Shown here piece by piece: positions 1-8,260 of a stretch of DNA of 22,197 nucleotides. How positions within the stretch are numbered: position 1 is the stretch's first letter; each line of letters opens with the position of its first letter. The DNA comes from Gammaproteobacteria bacterium (GTDB taxonomy: Bacteria; Pseudomonadota; Gammaproteobacteria; Arenicellales; Arenicellaceae). The position numbers were made by a program, and so were the translations under genes. The DNA lies in assembly GCA_030426005.1 (NCBI GenBank), contig JAUHZM010000010.1, positions 1 through 22,197 of the forward strand, read 5' to 3'. The notes under the pieces were generated by a model. It was given only the letters and a program-made list of their open reading frames with translations, did no database searches and was not told the DNA's origin.

Positions 1-252
1 CGTTATCGAGAAGGCGATGCGAATATGCGTTCTATCTGGCTTTGCAGCCGTAACGATGCCATTGGCAACATGGCGGTTCTGATTGCAGCTGCTGGTGTCG
101 CCACAACCGCCACTCGCTGGCCCGATTTGGCCGTTGCTGGTGTCATTGCATTTTTGAGCCTTTCATCCGCGTATCAAATCATTCGACAATCATGGCGCGA
201 AATGAGTGATGTAAGTAAGACAACACAGTCTTGCGAAGTGAGTAATTCATGA
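1..252 (+). CDS. CDF-family cation transporter, C-terminal part (5' end outside window)
   Basis: The reading frame is open from the first base, so this is the tail of a gene that starts upstream. The visible part begins RYREGDANM and carries SRNDAIGN followed by two hydrophobic stretches, a pattern I recognise from short CDF-type cation transporters that accompany heavy-metal RND operons. These inner-membrane proteins export Zn, Co or Cd ions from cytoplasm to periplasm. The protein stops about 20 residues after the last membrane segment, so it lacks the large cytoplasmic C-terminal domain of classical CzcD. The next gene starts 34 bp downstream on the same strand, which fits one metal-resistance cluster. 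Family assignment is fairly secure; metal specificity cannot be judged because the N-terminal half is missing. Confidence 0.8.
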   Translation, partial: RYREGDANMRSIWLCSRNDAIGNMAVLIAAAGVATTATRWPDLAVAGVIAFLSLSSAYQIIRQSWREMSDVSKTTQSCEVSNS

Positions 253-274
253 TTCAATATTCAACTTACTAAGC

Positions 275-280
275 TATACT
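275..280 (+). promoter_or_regulatory. Possible -10 box upstream of the czcI-like gene
   Basis: TATACT lies 6 bp before the ATG at 287. No convincing -35 hexamer is visible at 16-18 bp spacing, so an activator may be needed, or the match may be chance. If it is used, transcription would begin at or next to the start codon. Confidence 0.3.
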
Positions 281-286
281 TTGATT

Positions 287-604
287 ATGTTTCGCATCGC
301 TATTAGCTATTTTCTAACTGTTCTCATGCTCCTGATGAATATTCAGGCGGCAGTTGGAGAAGCGGGCGAAGTGTTTCACCTCGAGGGTGAAAGCCATTCT
401 TTATCAGTAGACGCCGATCTTGCAAACGACGACGAGCATCAAGCGGATTCCCATTGTCAGCACTGCTGCCATGCACATGCCAGCACGCTAATAGTTCAGC
501 AAGAAGCCGTTCTACGTTGTTTATCGAACGAAATTAGTTCTCTCTATTCTATTATTTGCGGCGGCCTATCCTCAGGGCCACCAACACCTCCCCCCAACGC
601 CTGA
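287..604 (+). CDS. Small secreted His/Cys-rich protein, CzcI-like
   Basis: This is a 105-aa protein with a hydrophobic N-terminal stretch of about 20 residues ending near AAVGEAG, consistent with a Sec signal peptide. The mature part is acidic and holds a compact cluster, HCQHCCHAHA, that could bind a soft or borderline metal ion. It ends in a proline-rich tail (GPPTPPPNA). Small periplasmic His-rich proteins such as CzcI occur just before czcCBA, and the position here matches. The start was set to ATG 287 rather than the in-frame TTG at 281, because ATG begins a normal signal peptide. There is no Shine-Dalgarno sequence before it. A role in metal sensing or buffering is inferred from context and composition, not from clear homology. 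Confidence 0.6.
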   Translation: MFRIAISYFLTVLMLLMNIQAAVGEAGEVFHLEGESHSLSVDADLANDDEHQADSHCQHCCHAHASTLIVQQEAVLRCLSNEISSLYSIICGGLSSGPPTPPPNA

Positions 605-896
605 TTCTCTGCACCATTTAGCGGATTAACGTTCTGCGCACACAGCGTCTTGAACATCTTCGCTAATTACCTAATACAGGCAGATAATCATTCGGCAAGC
701 TGCTCTTACCGATTGACATACCGATTCAATAATATGTGCACTTCGTGACTCGCGTTCGCTTACCTTAGTTAAGTCGTACTCCGAGCACGGCCGCTCGATC
801 AACTTAATCCTGCCCGTATTGCCACCAATACCCCGATCAAACCTTGGGTACGCATAAGCTTCTCTTGGCCAGGTCTAGATTAGTCAGGAATCTTTG
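605..896. other. Noncoding gap between czcI-like gene and czcC
   Basis: I see no gene, tRNA or clear terminator here. A TTGACA hexamer occurs at 713-718, but nothing resembling a -10 box follows at a usable spacing. The gap is longer than expected inside an operon, so czcCBA may have its own promoter in this stretch, which I cannot locate. Confidence 0.4.
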
Positions 897-2168
897 ATGT
901 TAGTTTTACAGTTACATCGCAAAATCAATGTTGGAATCAGCGTTGCTCTCTTCCTCGTCGGCTTTACTGCGGTGAGCAAATCAGCACTCGGCGCGGAGGC
1001 TCTGAGCCTTGAGCAAGCGATCAAAGAGACGCTCACGCATAACCCAGCACTTCATCAATTCAGCTTTAGAGAGAATTTTCTCAAAGCACAAAAACAAACC
1101 GAGGCGTTGAGACCGGCATATGAAGTCAGTGCCGAGATCGAGAACGTTGCAGGTACAGGCGATAACAGCGGCTTTAGTGATGCCGAAACCACCATCGCCT
1201 TGTCCTCAGTCATTGAACTTGGCGGTAAGCGGCAAGCTCGTGTTTCACTTGCTGACTCTCGTTTGGAACGCTTACGTTGGGAACAACAAGCTATGACACT
1301 TGATGTGCTTGGAGAGCTAACTAAAGCGTTTATTGAGGGGCTGACTATTCAGGCCAATACGGAACTTGCACGTGAGTCATTGAGTTTGTCTCAGTCACTT
1401 TTGAAAACAGCTCAAAATCGATCATCTAGAGGCGCGACACCTCAAGCCGAAGTGAAGCGTGCTAAAGCAGCTCTGGTACGAGCCGAACTTCAACTTGCCG
1501 CAAGCGAAAGTCAGTTTGATCGACAGAAAGTGGTCCTTGCACAGTTTTGGGGGATGGCAACACCATCGTTTGACCGGCTTGTCGGCAGTTTGTTTGACTA
1601 TCAGGAAGCGGAGAGTTTCGAGCAATTATTTGCACGCGTCCAATCATCCCCCTCACTGCAAGTGTTTCTAACCGAAACTCGTGTACAAGAAGCGAACGTC
1701 ACGTTGGCAAAAGCCAGAAATCGATTCGATTTGAATTGGCAAATTGGCGTGAGGCGGCTTGAGGAGTCGAGTGATACAGCCATTGTTGCAGGGTTTAGCC
1801 TGCCACTTTTTTCAGGCCAACGTAATCAAGGTGAGCTACGCGCTGCTCGCGCCCTGCGTGATTCCGCCGAGTCGTCTGAAAAAATCGCCTTGCTAAGATT
1901 ACGTGGCGAGTTATTCCAAGCGTTCTCATTGAGAGCCCAAAGTATCGAGGCGGCTGACAAAACTCAGAAAACTGCGATTCCGGCACTGGAAGAGGCGCTT
2001 GAGCTGACACAGCAAGCGTATCTGAATGGACGTTATCGGTATCAGGATTTGATTGCCGCCCAACAAGAACTGTTGGCCGCGAAAAAAGCGCTGATCGAAT
2101 CAGCATCCACGGCCTTAGTAAGTCAGGCAATTATCGAAGAACTGACCGGTCAGGCGCTCAACCCCTAA
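897..2168 (+). CDS. czcC: CzcC-type outer-membrane efflux channel (TolC/OEP family)
   Basis: This 423-aa protein has a signal peptide (hydrophobic core about residues 12-30, likely cut near SALGA/EA) and then two outer-membrane efflux repeats rich in long alpha-helices. SLEQAIKETLTHNPAL is the typical opening of the first OEP repeat, and GYxxG-like helix-turn features recur near the C-terminus (LTQQAYLNGRYRYQDLI). The length fits CzcC. It would form the trimeric channel through which the CzcA pump and CzcB adaptor discharge metal ions outside the cell. The start is ATG 897, preceded by AGGAA at 886-890 with 6-nt spacing; an in-frame TTG at 894 is less likely. It is followed 47 bp later by czcB in the same direction. 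Confidence 0.88.
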   Translation: MLVLQLHRKINVGISVALFLVGFTAVSKSALGAEALSLEQAIKETLTHNPALHQFSFRENFLKAQKQTEALRPAYEVSAEIENVAGTGDNSGFSDAETTIALSSVIELGGKRQARVSLADSRLERLRWEQQAMTLDVLGELTKAFIEGLTIQANTELARESLSLSQSLLKTAQNRSSRGATPQAEVKRAKAALVRAELQLAASESQFDRQKVVLAQFWGMATPSFDRLVGSLFDYQEAESFEQLFARVQSSPSLQVFLTETRVQEANVTLAKARNRFDLNWQIGVRRLEESSDTAIVAGFSLPLFSGQRNQGELRAARALRDSAESSEKIALLRLRGELFQAFSLRAQSIEAADKTQKTAIPALEEALELTQQAYLNGRYRYQDLIAAQQELLAAKKALIESASTALVSQAIIEELTGQALNP

Positions 2169-2215
2169 TTCTCTTTACGGATGCGCCATTGACTGCCATC
2201 CCGAGGACTAAAACT

Positions 2216-3157
2216 ATGAAACATTTAATTTTATTGCTCGCTACCGTTTTTTTATCAGGCATGACTGCGAGTGGCTTTGCTGCTGAAACACATTCCACCC
2301 TTGCGGACAAACATGGTGATGGCAAAGCCGAGCATTCAGAGCCTAAGACTCTGAAGAGCCATATTGACGACGACTTAGCTAAGCAAGCTGGTATAAAGAC
2401 ATCGGCAGTTGCATCGGCCAAGCTTGAACAGTCAATAGAGTTATACGGCACGCTTATCTCTGGACCTGAACAACTGAGTCATGTGCGCGCGCGCTTTGAG
2501 GGCATTATTAAGTCTGTATCAGTCACCATTGGTGACCAAGTTAAAGTGGGCGACTTACTTGCGCAGGTGGAATCAAACGACAGCCTAAGAACCTATCAAA
2601 TGCGTGCGCCAATCTCTGGCATTGTTGTACAGCGTCATGCCAATACTGGTGAGTTCACGCAAGATCAAGTGCTTTTCTCAATCAAGAATCTTGATACCCT
2701 TTGGGCTGAGCTAAGAGTATTTCCTTCGCAGCAGCGTCTCATTAAGAAAGGCCAGAGGGTATCGATTATTGATCAAGGGAATCGCACTCAAAGCGCCATA
2801 GATCATGTCGTTCCTTCACAAAACTCTCCTTATCAACTCGCACGTATCAAACTCGATAATTCCGATCGCCGTTTTGCACCTGGCCTTGTAGTCCGAGGGC
2901 AAGTCGTAGTCAATCAACTCGACGCGGCCCTCGCAGTAGCAAGTCAGGCCGTACAAGAGATAGGCGGGCAGAACGGCGTCTTCCTAAAACAAGGGCAAGA
3001 GTATGTATTTACACCCCTGATTTTTGGAGCACAAGACAAGCACTTCATTGAAGTACGTGAAGGCCTGCAAGAGGGAGATAAATACGTGAGCACTAACAGT
3101 TATCTGCTTAAGGCCGATATCGAAAAGTCCGAAGCCGGACACGGTCATTCTCATTAG
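2216..3157 (+). CDS. czcB: CzcB-type periplasmic adaptor (membrane fusion protein)
   Basis: This 313-aa protein has a signal peptide (about residues 1-22) and a His/Asp/Glu-rich N-terminal segment. It carries the two lipoyl-like halves of an RND adaptor: ARFEGIIKSVSVTIGDQVKVG and, later, YQMRAPISGIVVQRHANTG. A beta-barrel region follows, and the protein ends in a His-rich tail (HGHSH). It would bridge the inner-membrane pump CzcA and the outer-membrane channel CzcC, and the His-rich ends may help hand over metal ions. ATG 2216 was chosen because GAGGA at 2203-2207 lies 8 nt upstream and a normal signal peptide follows. The alternative upstream TTG would place nine extra polar residues in front of it. 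czcA begins 9 bp after the stop, indicating a shared transcript. Confidence 0.88.
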   Translation: MKHLILLLATVFLSGMTASGFAAETHSTLADKHGDGKAEHSEPKTLKSHIDDDLAKQAGIKTSAVASAKLEQSIELYGTLISGPEQLSHVRARFEGIIKSVSVTIGDQVKVGDLLAQVESNDSLRTYQMRAPISGIVVQRHANTGEFTQDQVLFSIKNLDTLWAELRVFPSQQRLIKKGQRVSIIDQGNRTQSAIDHVVPSQNSPYQLARIKLDNSDRRFAPGLVVRGQVVVNQLDAALAVASQAVQEIGGQNGVFLKQGQEYVFTPLIFGAQDKHFIEVREGLQEGDKYVSTNSYLLKADIEKSEAGHGHSH

Positions 3158-3166
3158 GGGCGCGCT

Positions 3167-6100
3167 ATGATTAATTCAATACTCCGATTAGCAATCGAGC
3201 GCCGCGTGCTGTTTTTGTGTAGCGTTTTCCTCATCATTGGGTTGGGAATTTGGAGTTATCAAAAGCTCCCGATTGATGCGGTTCCGGATATCACCAATGT
3301 GCAGGTGCAAATCAACACGGTCGCACCAGGTTTTTCACCTTTAGAGTCAGAACAGCGCATTACCTTCCCGGTGGAGAACGCATTAGCGGGTATACCAAAG
3401 TTATCTTATACCCGCTCTCTATCACGCTACGGGCTTTCACAAGTCACGGTGGTTTTTGAAGATGGCGCTGATATCTATTTTGCTCGCAACTTGATCAACG
3501 CAAAACTTGGGGCAATAAAAAGCGTTTTGCCATCGGGGCTGGAACCCGAAATGGGGCCCGTCTCAACCGGTTTAGGTGAAGTCTTTTTATATACCGTGCA
3601 AGCTGAGCCGGATGCACTAAAGTCGAACGGCGAGCCTTACACGTCCGCTGACCTGCGAGAGATTCAAGATTGGATCATCAAGCCACAACTGGCTCAAGTT
3701 AAAGGCGTTGTCGAGATCAATAGTATTGGCGGTTACAACAGGCAATACCATGTATTACCCGATCCAAGCAAACTGCTCTATCACCGTGTCAGTATGGATG
3801 AGTTGCTGCAAGCCTTACGAGCAAACAACGACAACCGTGGCGCAGGCTACATTGAGCGCAATGGCCAGCAACTGCTTGTCAGATCGCCAGGGCAACTAAA
3901 CACGATTGCCGATATCGAAAATGTGATTGTTGCACGCCGAGATTCAATCCCGATAAAAGTCTCAGACGTTGCTAATGTGGCGATTGGCAAGGAGTTACGC
4001 AGCGGAGCAGCAACCCGTGATGGCATTGAAACCGTACTCGGCACCGCCATGATGTTGATCGGTGAGAATTCCCGAGAAGTCGCCGACAATGTTTCGATCA
4101 AATTTCAAGAAGTTCAAACGTCATTACCTAAAGGTGTGGTTGCTGACCCCGTTTACGATCGCACGACACTCGTGGATAAAGCGATTGCCACGGTCACCAA
4201 AAATCTAATGGAAGGTGCACGCCTAGTCATTGCTGTGTTGTTTTTCCTACTTGGGAATTTACGAGCAGCGCTGATTACCGCAGCGGTCATACCTTTATCC
4301 ATGCTGATGACGGTGACAGGTATGGTGCAGGCTGGTGTATCTGCAAACTTAATGAGCCTAGGTGCACTCGATTTTGGTTTGATCGTTGATGGCGCCGTGA
4401 TCATCGTTGAAAACGCGGTCAGGCGGCTGGCCGAAGCACAACAAAGGCAGGGCCAGCAAACATTAAGGGAACGCCTCGATACGGTATTTATGTCGACGGC
4501 CGAAGTCATCAAACCAAGTCTGTTTGGCGTGGCGATTATCACCATTGTTTATATTCCAATTTTTAGTCTGACGGGTGTGGAAGGTAAGATGTTTCACCCT
4601 ATGGCCGCCACGGTCGTCATGGCGTTACTCTCTGCCATGCTCTTGTCATTAACAGTAGTGCCTGCTGCGGTGGCCTTCTTTATGAGTGGCAAAATCAGTG
4701 AAAAAGAGAGTGTTGTTATCATTAAATCAAAGCAACTCTACGAGCCACTTCTGAAGCTTGCGTTACGATTTCGATTCGTTGTGATCGGGTTTGCTACATT
4801 TCTAGTGGCGATTTGTCTTTGGATCGCCTCAACCATGGGCACTGAATTTGTTCCTCAACTTAATGAGGGCGATATTGCAGTACAAGCCATTCGGATTACC
4901 GGCACAGGCTTAGAACAGTCTGTGGAAATGCAGAAGACGTTAGAGCAACGTTTAAAATCATTCTCGGAAGTTGCTACGGTTTTTGCGCGCATTGGAACGG
5001 CCGAAGTGGCAACAGACCCGATGCCACCGAATATTGCAGACACTTATGTCATCCTCAAACCTCGTACTGAGTGGAATGATCCAGCAAAGAGTAAAGCTGA
5101 TCTTGTTGAGGAAATGGAGCAAGCGCTAACCTCATTGCCAGGCAATAACTATGAGTTCACGCAACCCATACAATTGCGTTTTAATGAGTTAATTTCAGGG
5201 GTGCGTGCGGACTTGGGCATCAAAGTATTTGGTGATGACCTTGAGACACTAAATTCGATCGCCAATAATGTGCTTTCGGTGGTGCAAACCATACAAGGTG
5301 CCGCCGATGTTCGAGTAGAGCAGGTGACTGGCTTGCCAACCTTATCAGTGAATCCTAAAAGAGACGCGCTCGGAGTCTATAGTTTAAATGTGTCAGAACT
5401 TCAAGATTGGGTAGCAACCGCAATTGGCGGTGAATCCGCAGGGGTGCTGTTTGAAGGTGATCGCCGTTTTCAATTGGTGGTTCGTTTGCCGGAAGACCTC
5501 AGGAGCGACATAGCTGGATTAGGAAATTTACCCATTCCACTATCAGACGGTGACTACGTGCCATTGGCAGAGGTCGCTGATCTTCAAATCACTTCGGTAC
5601 CGGCACAAATCAGCCGCGAAAACGGAAAGCGGCGCGTGGTGGTTACCGCCAATGTTCGCGGCCGTGACCTTGGCAGTTTTGTCGAAGAGGTTGAATCAAA
5701 AATACGCGAGCAAGAGCAGATTCCAGCAGGTTACTGGCTAGACTATGGAGGAACGTTTGAGCAGTTAGAATCCGCCAGTCACCGTTTGACTATTGTTGTG
5801 CCGCTCACCTTACTCGTTATCCTCGGTCTTCTAGTGATTGCGTTTGCCTCTATCAAAGATGCATTAATCATTTTCAGCGGTGTGCCCCTAGCACTGACAG
5901 GCGGTATTTTGTTTCTCTTTCTTCGAGGGATGCCGTTATCGATTTCTGCTGGTATTGGTTTTATCGCACTCTCTGGAGTCGCAGTTTTGAATGGCTTGGT
6001 GATGCTTTCCTTTATCCGCCAACGTTGGCAAGAAACTAATGAACTCACGAAATCAATTATCGAAGGAGCTCAAACCAGACTGCGCCCGGTAGTGATGACC

Positions 6101-6274
6101 GCACTAGTGGCGAGTTTAGGCTTTATACCTATGGCTTTTAATACCGGTATTGGCGCAGAGGTACAACGACCACTGGCTACTGTTGTCATCGGAGGCATTG
6201 TCTCGTCAACGTTACTGACATTATTGGTTTTACCTGTACTGTACAAAACGGCATATTGGCGAGGCCGATATTAG
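3167..6274 (+). CDS. czcA: CzcA-type heavy-metal RND efflux pump (Zn/Co/Cd subgroup)
   Basis: This 1035-aa inner-membrane pump has the RND layout: one N-terminal membrane helix, a large periplasmic loop, a cluster of helices near residues 340-530, a second large loop, and a final cluster. The fourth helix reads DFGLIVDGAVIIVEN, placing D402, D408 and E415 at the same numbers as the proton-relay residues of Cupriavidus metallidurans CzcA. The Cu/Ag pumps (CusA) have a different sequence there, so divalent Zn, Co or Cd is the expected substrate. Start ATG 3167 follows AGGGG at 3156-3160. The gene is full length with no visible lesion. It converges on trmL, which ends 41 bp away; a weak 5-bp hairpin at 6298-6310 lies between the two stops. 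Confidence 0.93.
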   Translation: MINSILRLAIERRVLFLCSVFLIIGLGIWSYQKLPIDAVPDITNVQVQINTVAPGFSPLESEQRITFPVENALAGIPKLSYTRSLSRYGLSQVTVVFEDGADIYFARNLINAKLGAIKSVLPSGLEPEMGPVSTGLGEVFLYTVQAEPDALKSNGEPYTSADLREIQDWIIKPQLAQVKGVVEINSIGGYNRQYHVLPDPSKLLYHRVSMDELLQALRANNDNRGAGYIERNGQQLLVRSPGQLNTIADIENVIVARRDSIPIKVSDVANVAIGKELRSGAATRDGIETVLGTAMMLIGENSREVADNVSIKFQEVQTSLPKGVVADPVYDRTTLVDKAIATVTKNLMEGARLVIAVLFFLLGNLRAALITAAVIPLSMLMTVTGMVQAGVSANLMSLGALDFGLIVDGAVIIVENAVRRLAEAQQRQGQQTLRERLDTVFMSTAEVIKPSLFGVAIITIVYIPIFSLTGVEGKMFHPMAATVVMALLSAMLLSLTVVPAAVAFFMSGKISEKESVVIIKSKQLYEPLLKLALRFRFVVIGFATFLVAICLWIASTMGTEFVPQLNEGDIAVQAIRITGTGLEQSVEMQKTLEQRLKSFSEVATVFARIGTAEVATDPMPPNIADTYVILKPRTEWNDPAKSKADLVEEMEQALTSLPGNNYEFTQPIQLRFNELISGVRADLGIKVFGDDLETLNSIANNVLSVVQTIQGAADVRVEQVTGLPTLSVNPKRDALGVYSLNVSELQDWVATAIGGESAGVLFEGDRRFQLVVRLPEDLRSDIAGLGNLPIPLSDGDYVPLAEVADLQITSVPAQISRENGKRRVVVTANVRGRDLGSFVEEVESKIREQEQIPAGYWLDYGGTFEQLESASHRLTIVVPLTLLVILGLLVIAFASIKDALIIFSGVPLALTGGILFLFLRGMPLSISAGIGFIALSGVAVLNGLVMLSFIRQRWQETNELTKSIIEGAQTRLRPVVMTALVASLGFIPMAFNTGIGAEVQRPLATVVIGGIVSSTLLTLLVLPVLYKTAYWRGRY

Positions 6275-6315
6275 TATTCATTGCATATTGTGATAGCCCA
6301 ATACCATTGGATACA

Positions 6316-6798
6316 TCATGCTTCATTATTCCGATCTATTGAACCCTGAAAACCATGTTGACGCCAAGCTTCATAAGTCACTATCGCAACTGAGTTAGAT
6401 AAGTTTAGACTTCGATTATTAGGATACATTGGTATCCGAAGTCGATTTTCAGAAGAAAACGAATCCATTACTTTATCAGGAAGTCCACTAGTCTCTGAAC
6501 CGAACACTAACGCATCCCCTTCGCTAAATTTGATTTCTGAATAACACCTTTGGCCCTTGGTGGTAATAGCAAAAGTTCTTCGCGGCTTGACCGATTCCAT
6601 AAAAGCGACATAGCTTTCATGACGTGACACTCTACTCAGATCATGGTAGTCCAGACCTGCTCGACGCAAAGCCTTCTCCTCGAATTCAAACCCCATGGGT
6701 TCAATTATGTGTAAGTGAAACCCCACATTCGCAGACAAGCGGATGATATTACCTGTGTTAGGAGGTATCATTGGATTGTATAAAACGATATGAAACAT
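6316..6798 (-). CDS. trmL: tRNA (cytidine/uridine-34-2'-O)-methyltransferase, island-borne full copy
   Basis: This 160-aa SPOUT-family protein is full length for TrmL, which methylates the wobble ribose of two tRNA-Leu species using SAM. The N-terminal strand MFHIVLYNP leads into PPNTGNIIRL (motif 1). GDALVFGSETSGLP (motif 2) and IPMYPNNRSLNLSNSVAI (motif 3, the knotted SAM site) follow. The ATG at 6798 is the usual TrmL start; an upstream in-frame TTG would add five atypical residues. The gene is visibly more AT-rich than the second trmL copy at 6972. It lies between czcA and the AT-rich right edge of the inferred island, in opposite orientation to the truncated resident copy. I infer that it supplies the methyltransferase function lost when the resident gene was cut. 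Confidence 0.9.
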   Translation of the reverse strand: MFHIVLYNPMIPPNTGNIIRLSANVGFHLHIIEPMGFEFEEKALRRAGLDYHDLSRVSRHESYVAFMESVKPRRTFAITTKGQRCYSEIKFSEGDALVFGSETSGLPDKVMDSFSSENRLRIPMYPNNRSLNLSNSVAIVTYEAWRQHGFQGSIDRNNEA

Positions 6799-6813
6799 AA
6801 ATCGAGTTCTCAA

Positions 6814-6971
6814 TTGGTCGAATTTGAGGACAAGAATATACGTTTTTTAGATCAGTTTTTTTAGCATATTTTTTTTAGTATGCTCTAAATGAAGATATTA
6901 AAATTACATTATAAAAAACATAAACTTAGTGATTTGGTGCTAAATATTTAGTCGAAAGTTAGGTTCCTATA
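6814..6971. other. AT-rich end segment of the inferred island
   Basis: About 160 bp of strikingly AT-rich noncoding DNA separates the two trmL copies. It contains long T runs and an inverted repeat AGCATA/TATGCT (6863-6868 and 6879-6884) with a T-rich loop. The composition changes sharply at about 6970, where trmL-homologous sequence of normal GC content begins. It probably holds the promoter of the island trmL and the island's end sequences. I see no transposase or integrase fragment in it. Confidence 0.5.
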
Positions 6972-7394
6972 ACCGGGAACGTCATCCGGTTGGCGGCCAA
7001 TATTGGGTTTCATCTACATTTGATCGAACCACTCGGTTTTGATCTGGAGGTCAAACAATTGCGTCGTGCAGGACTGGATTATCATGATTTAAGCAATGTG
7101 ACGCGTCATCCGGACTACTTTACGTTTGTCGAGCGCGTGGCGCCGAACAAGGTCTACGCCATTACCACCAAGGGCAATACCCGGTACACGGACGTAGCCT
7201 TCAAACCCGGTGATGCCCTATTGTTTGGCTCTGAAACCGATGGATTACCTAGCGAGGTGATGAACAGCGTGGTTGACTCGGATCGAGTATTGATCCCCAT
7301 GCGCCCCAATAATCGCAGCCTGAACTTATCGAATTCGGTGTCGATTCTGGCCTATGAGGCCTGGCGTCAGATGGGATTTGACGGCGCGGTTTGA
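6963..7394 (+). pseudogene. trmL: Resident trmL truncated at its 5' end
   Basis: From about 6972 the plus-strand frame reads TGNVIRLAAN and continues without a gap or stop through all remaining TrmL motifs: GDALLFGSETDGLP, IPMRPNNRSLNLSNSV and a normal C-terminus. The in-frame stop TAG lies at 6960-6962 and the residues after it are V-P-I-T-G-N, where a normal TrmL has P-P-N-T-G-N. The start codon, first beta strand and roughly the first 14 residues are therefore missing. The only in-frame start is TTG 6990, without a good ribosome site. By eye it aligns without gaps to the island copy at about 60-65% identity. Lack of internal damage suggests the truncation is recent. Its last 28 bp overlap the convergent ROK kinase gene. 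Confidence 0.85.
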
Positions 7395-8260
7395 ATTAGG
7401 CTTAGCGCACCAGTCAAACCACTCAATTCAGCAAGTCCAGGTGCCACGATGAGCGCATCAAACCCGCCAAGCTCAGAATTCACCGGCAGGTACCCAGCGA
7501 GACGTTTTTCGGTTTGAGTACGAACTTTTTCCAACAATCCCGGTGCTTGCATCACACCGCCGCCGAGAATAATCCGCTCGGTCGAAAGCACGCAAAGTAA
7601 GTTAACGCACATATCCGCTAGATTTACGGCGATATCATCCCAAAGCGGGTCGTCGGTCGCCAACTGCTCGGCTGGTTTGCCGGCACGTTTGGCAATTGCC
7701 GGACCACACACCAGCCCTTCCAAGCAGTTTGCATGAAAAGGACAACTTCCCTCGACACCGTGTGTTGCTACGCGCATGTGCCCAACTTCAGGATGCATAA
7801 AGCCGCTAACCAAGTGATCATTGGCCAGAACCCCAGCACCCAATCCGGTGCCGACGGTGACGTACACCGCGTTTGAAATACCCTGGGCAGCACCATACGC
7901 AGCTTCGGCAAGCAACGCACCATTAACATCCGTAGTCACCGATACCGGCAACCCGAGCGCATCGACCAAATGTTGGCGCAGTGGATATTCACTCCATCCT
8001 GGTTTAGGCGTGGCAAAAAACTGGCCATAGCGTGGATCCTGCGGATCGACATTCAATGGGCCAAATGATGCGACACCTATACCGGCTATCGGCCCGGATT
8101 CAGCTTGGACTGTGCGAAAAAAATCGATCACCTCATCCATGGTGGTCGCAGGGGCGCGCGTTTCGATGCGCACCACAGTGTCAAAATTCAAAGGGTCTGT
8201 ACCAACACCACAAACCACTTTGGTACCGCCGACCTCAATCGCACCAAACCGTTCAGCCAT
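7367..8260 (-). CDS. ROK-family fructokinase
   Basis: This 297-aa cytoplasmic sugar kinase begins with the ATP phosphate-binding loop IEVGGTK. It has the catalytic aspartate in TTDVNGA (D111), the second phosphate loop VGTGLGAG, and the ROK zinc site HPEVGH...CPFHANC, with H161, C173, H176 and C179 as ligands. The sequence around the zinc site (LEGLVCGPAIAKR) matches the fructokinase branch, as in Bacillus GmuE, so the expected reaction is fructose plus ATP to fructose 6-phosphate. The ATG at 8260 overlaps the end of the upstream glycosidase gene by 8 bp and has GGAGG in front of it, so the two are probably translationally coupled. It is the last gene of the sugar operon. Fructose rather than mannose or glucose is the likeliest substrate given the GH68 partner. 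Confidence 0.88.
   Translation of the reverse strand: MAERFGAIEVGGTKVVCGVGTDPLNFDTVVRIETRAPATTMDEVIDFFRTVQAESGPIAGIGVASFGPLNVDPQDPRYGQFFATPKPGWSEYPLRQHLVDALGLPVSVTTDVNGALLAEAAYGAAQGISNAVYVTVGTGLGAGVLANDHLVSGFMHPEVGHMRVATHGVEGSCPFHANCLEGLVCGPAIAKRAGKPAEQLATDDPLWDDIAVNLADMCVNLLCVLSTERIILGGGVMQAPGLLEKVRTQTEKRLAGYLPVNSELGGFDALIVAPGLAELSGLTGALSLIQTAPSNPI

Noticed and set aside
713..736. TTGACA hexamer as a promoter for czcC
   Set aside because: No -10-like hexamer is found at 16-18 bp from it.
3167..6274. CusA-type copper/silver pump
   Set aside because: The fourth helix has DFGLIVDGAVIIVEN with D402, D408 and E415, the Zn/Co/Cd-type pattern, not the Cus-type sequence.
6298..6310. Terminator between czcA and trmL
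   Set aside because: CCAAT/ATTGG is only a 5-bp AT-rich stem without a T run, too weak to call.
6990..7394. Reading the plus-strand trmL copy as a functional gene starting at TTG 6990
   Set aside because: It would lack the first beta strand and part of motif 1 and has no good ribosome site; homologous sequence continues upstream of the TTG, showing a truncation.
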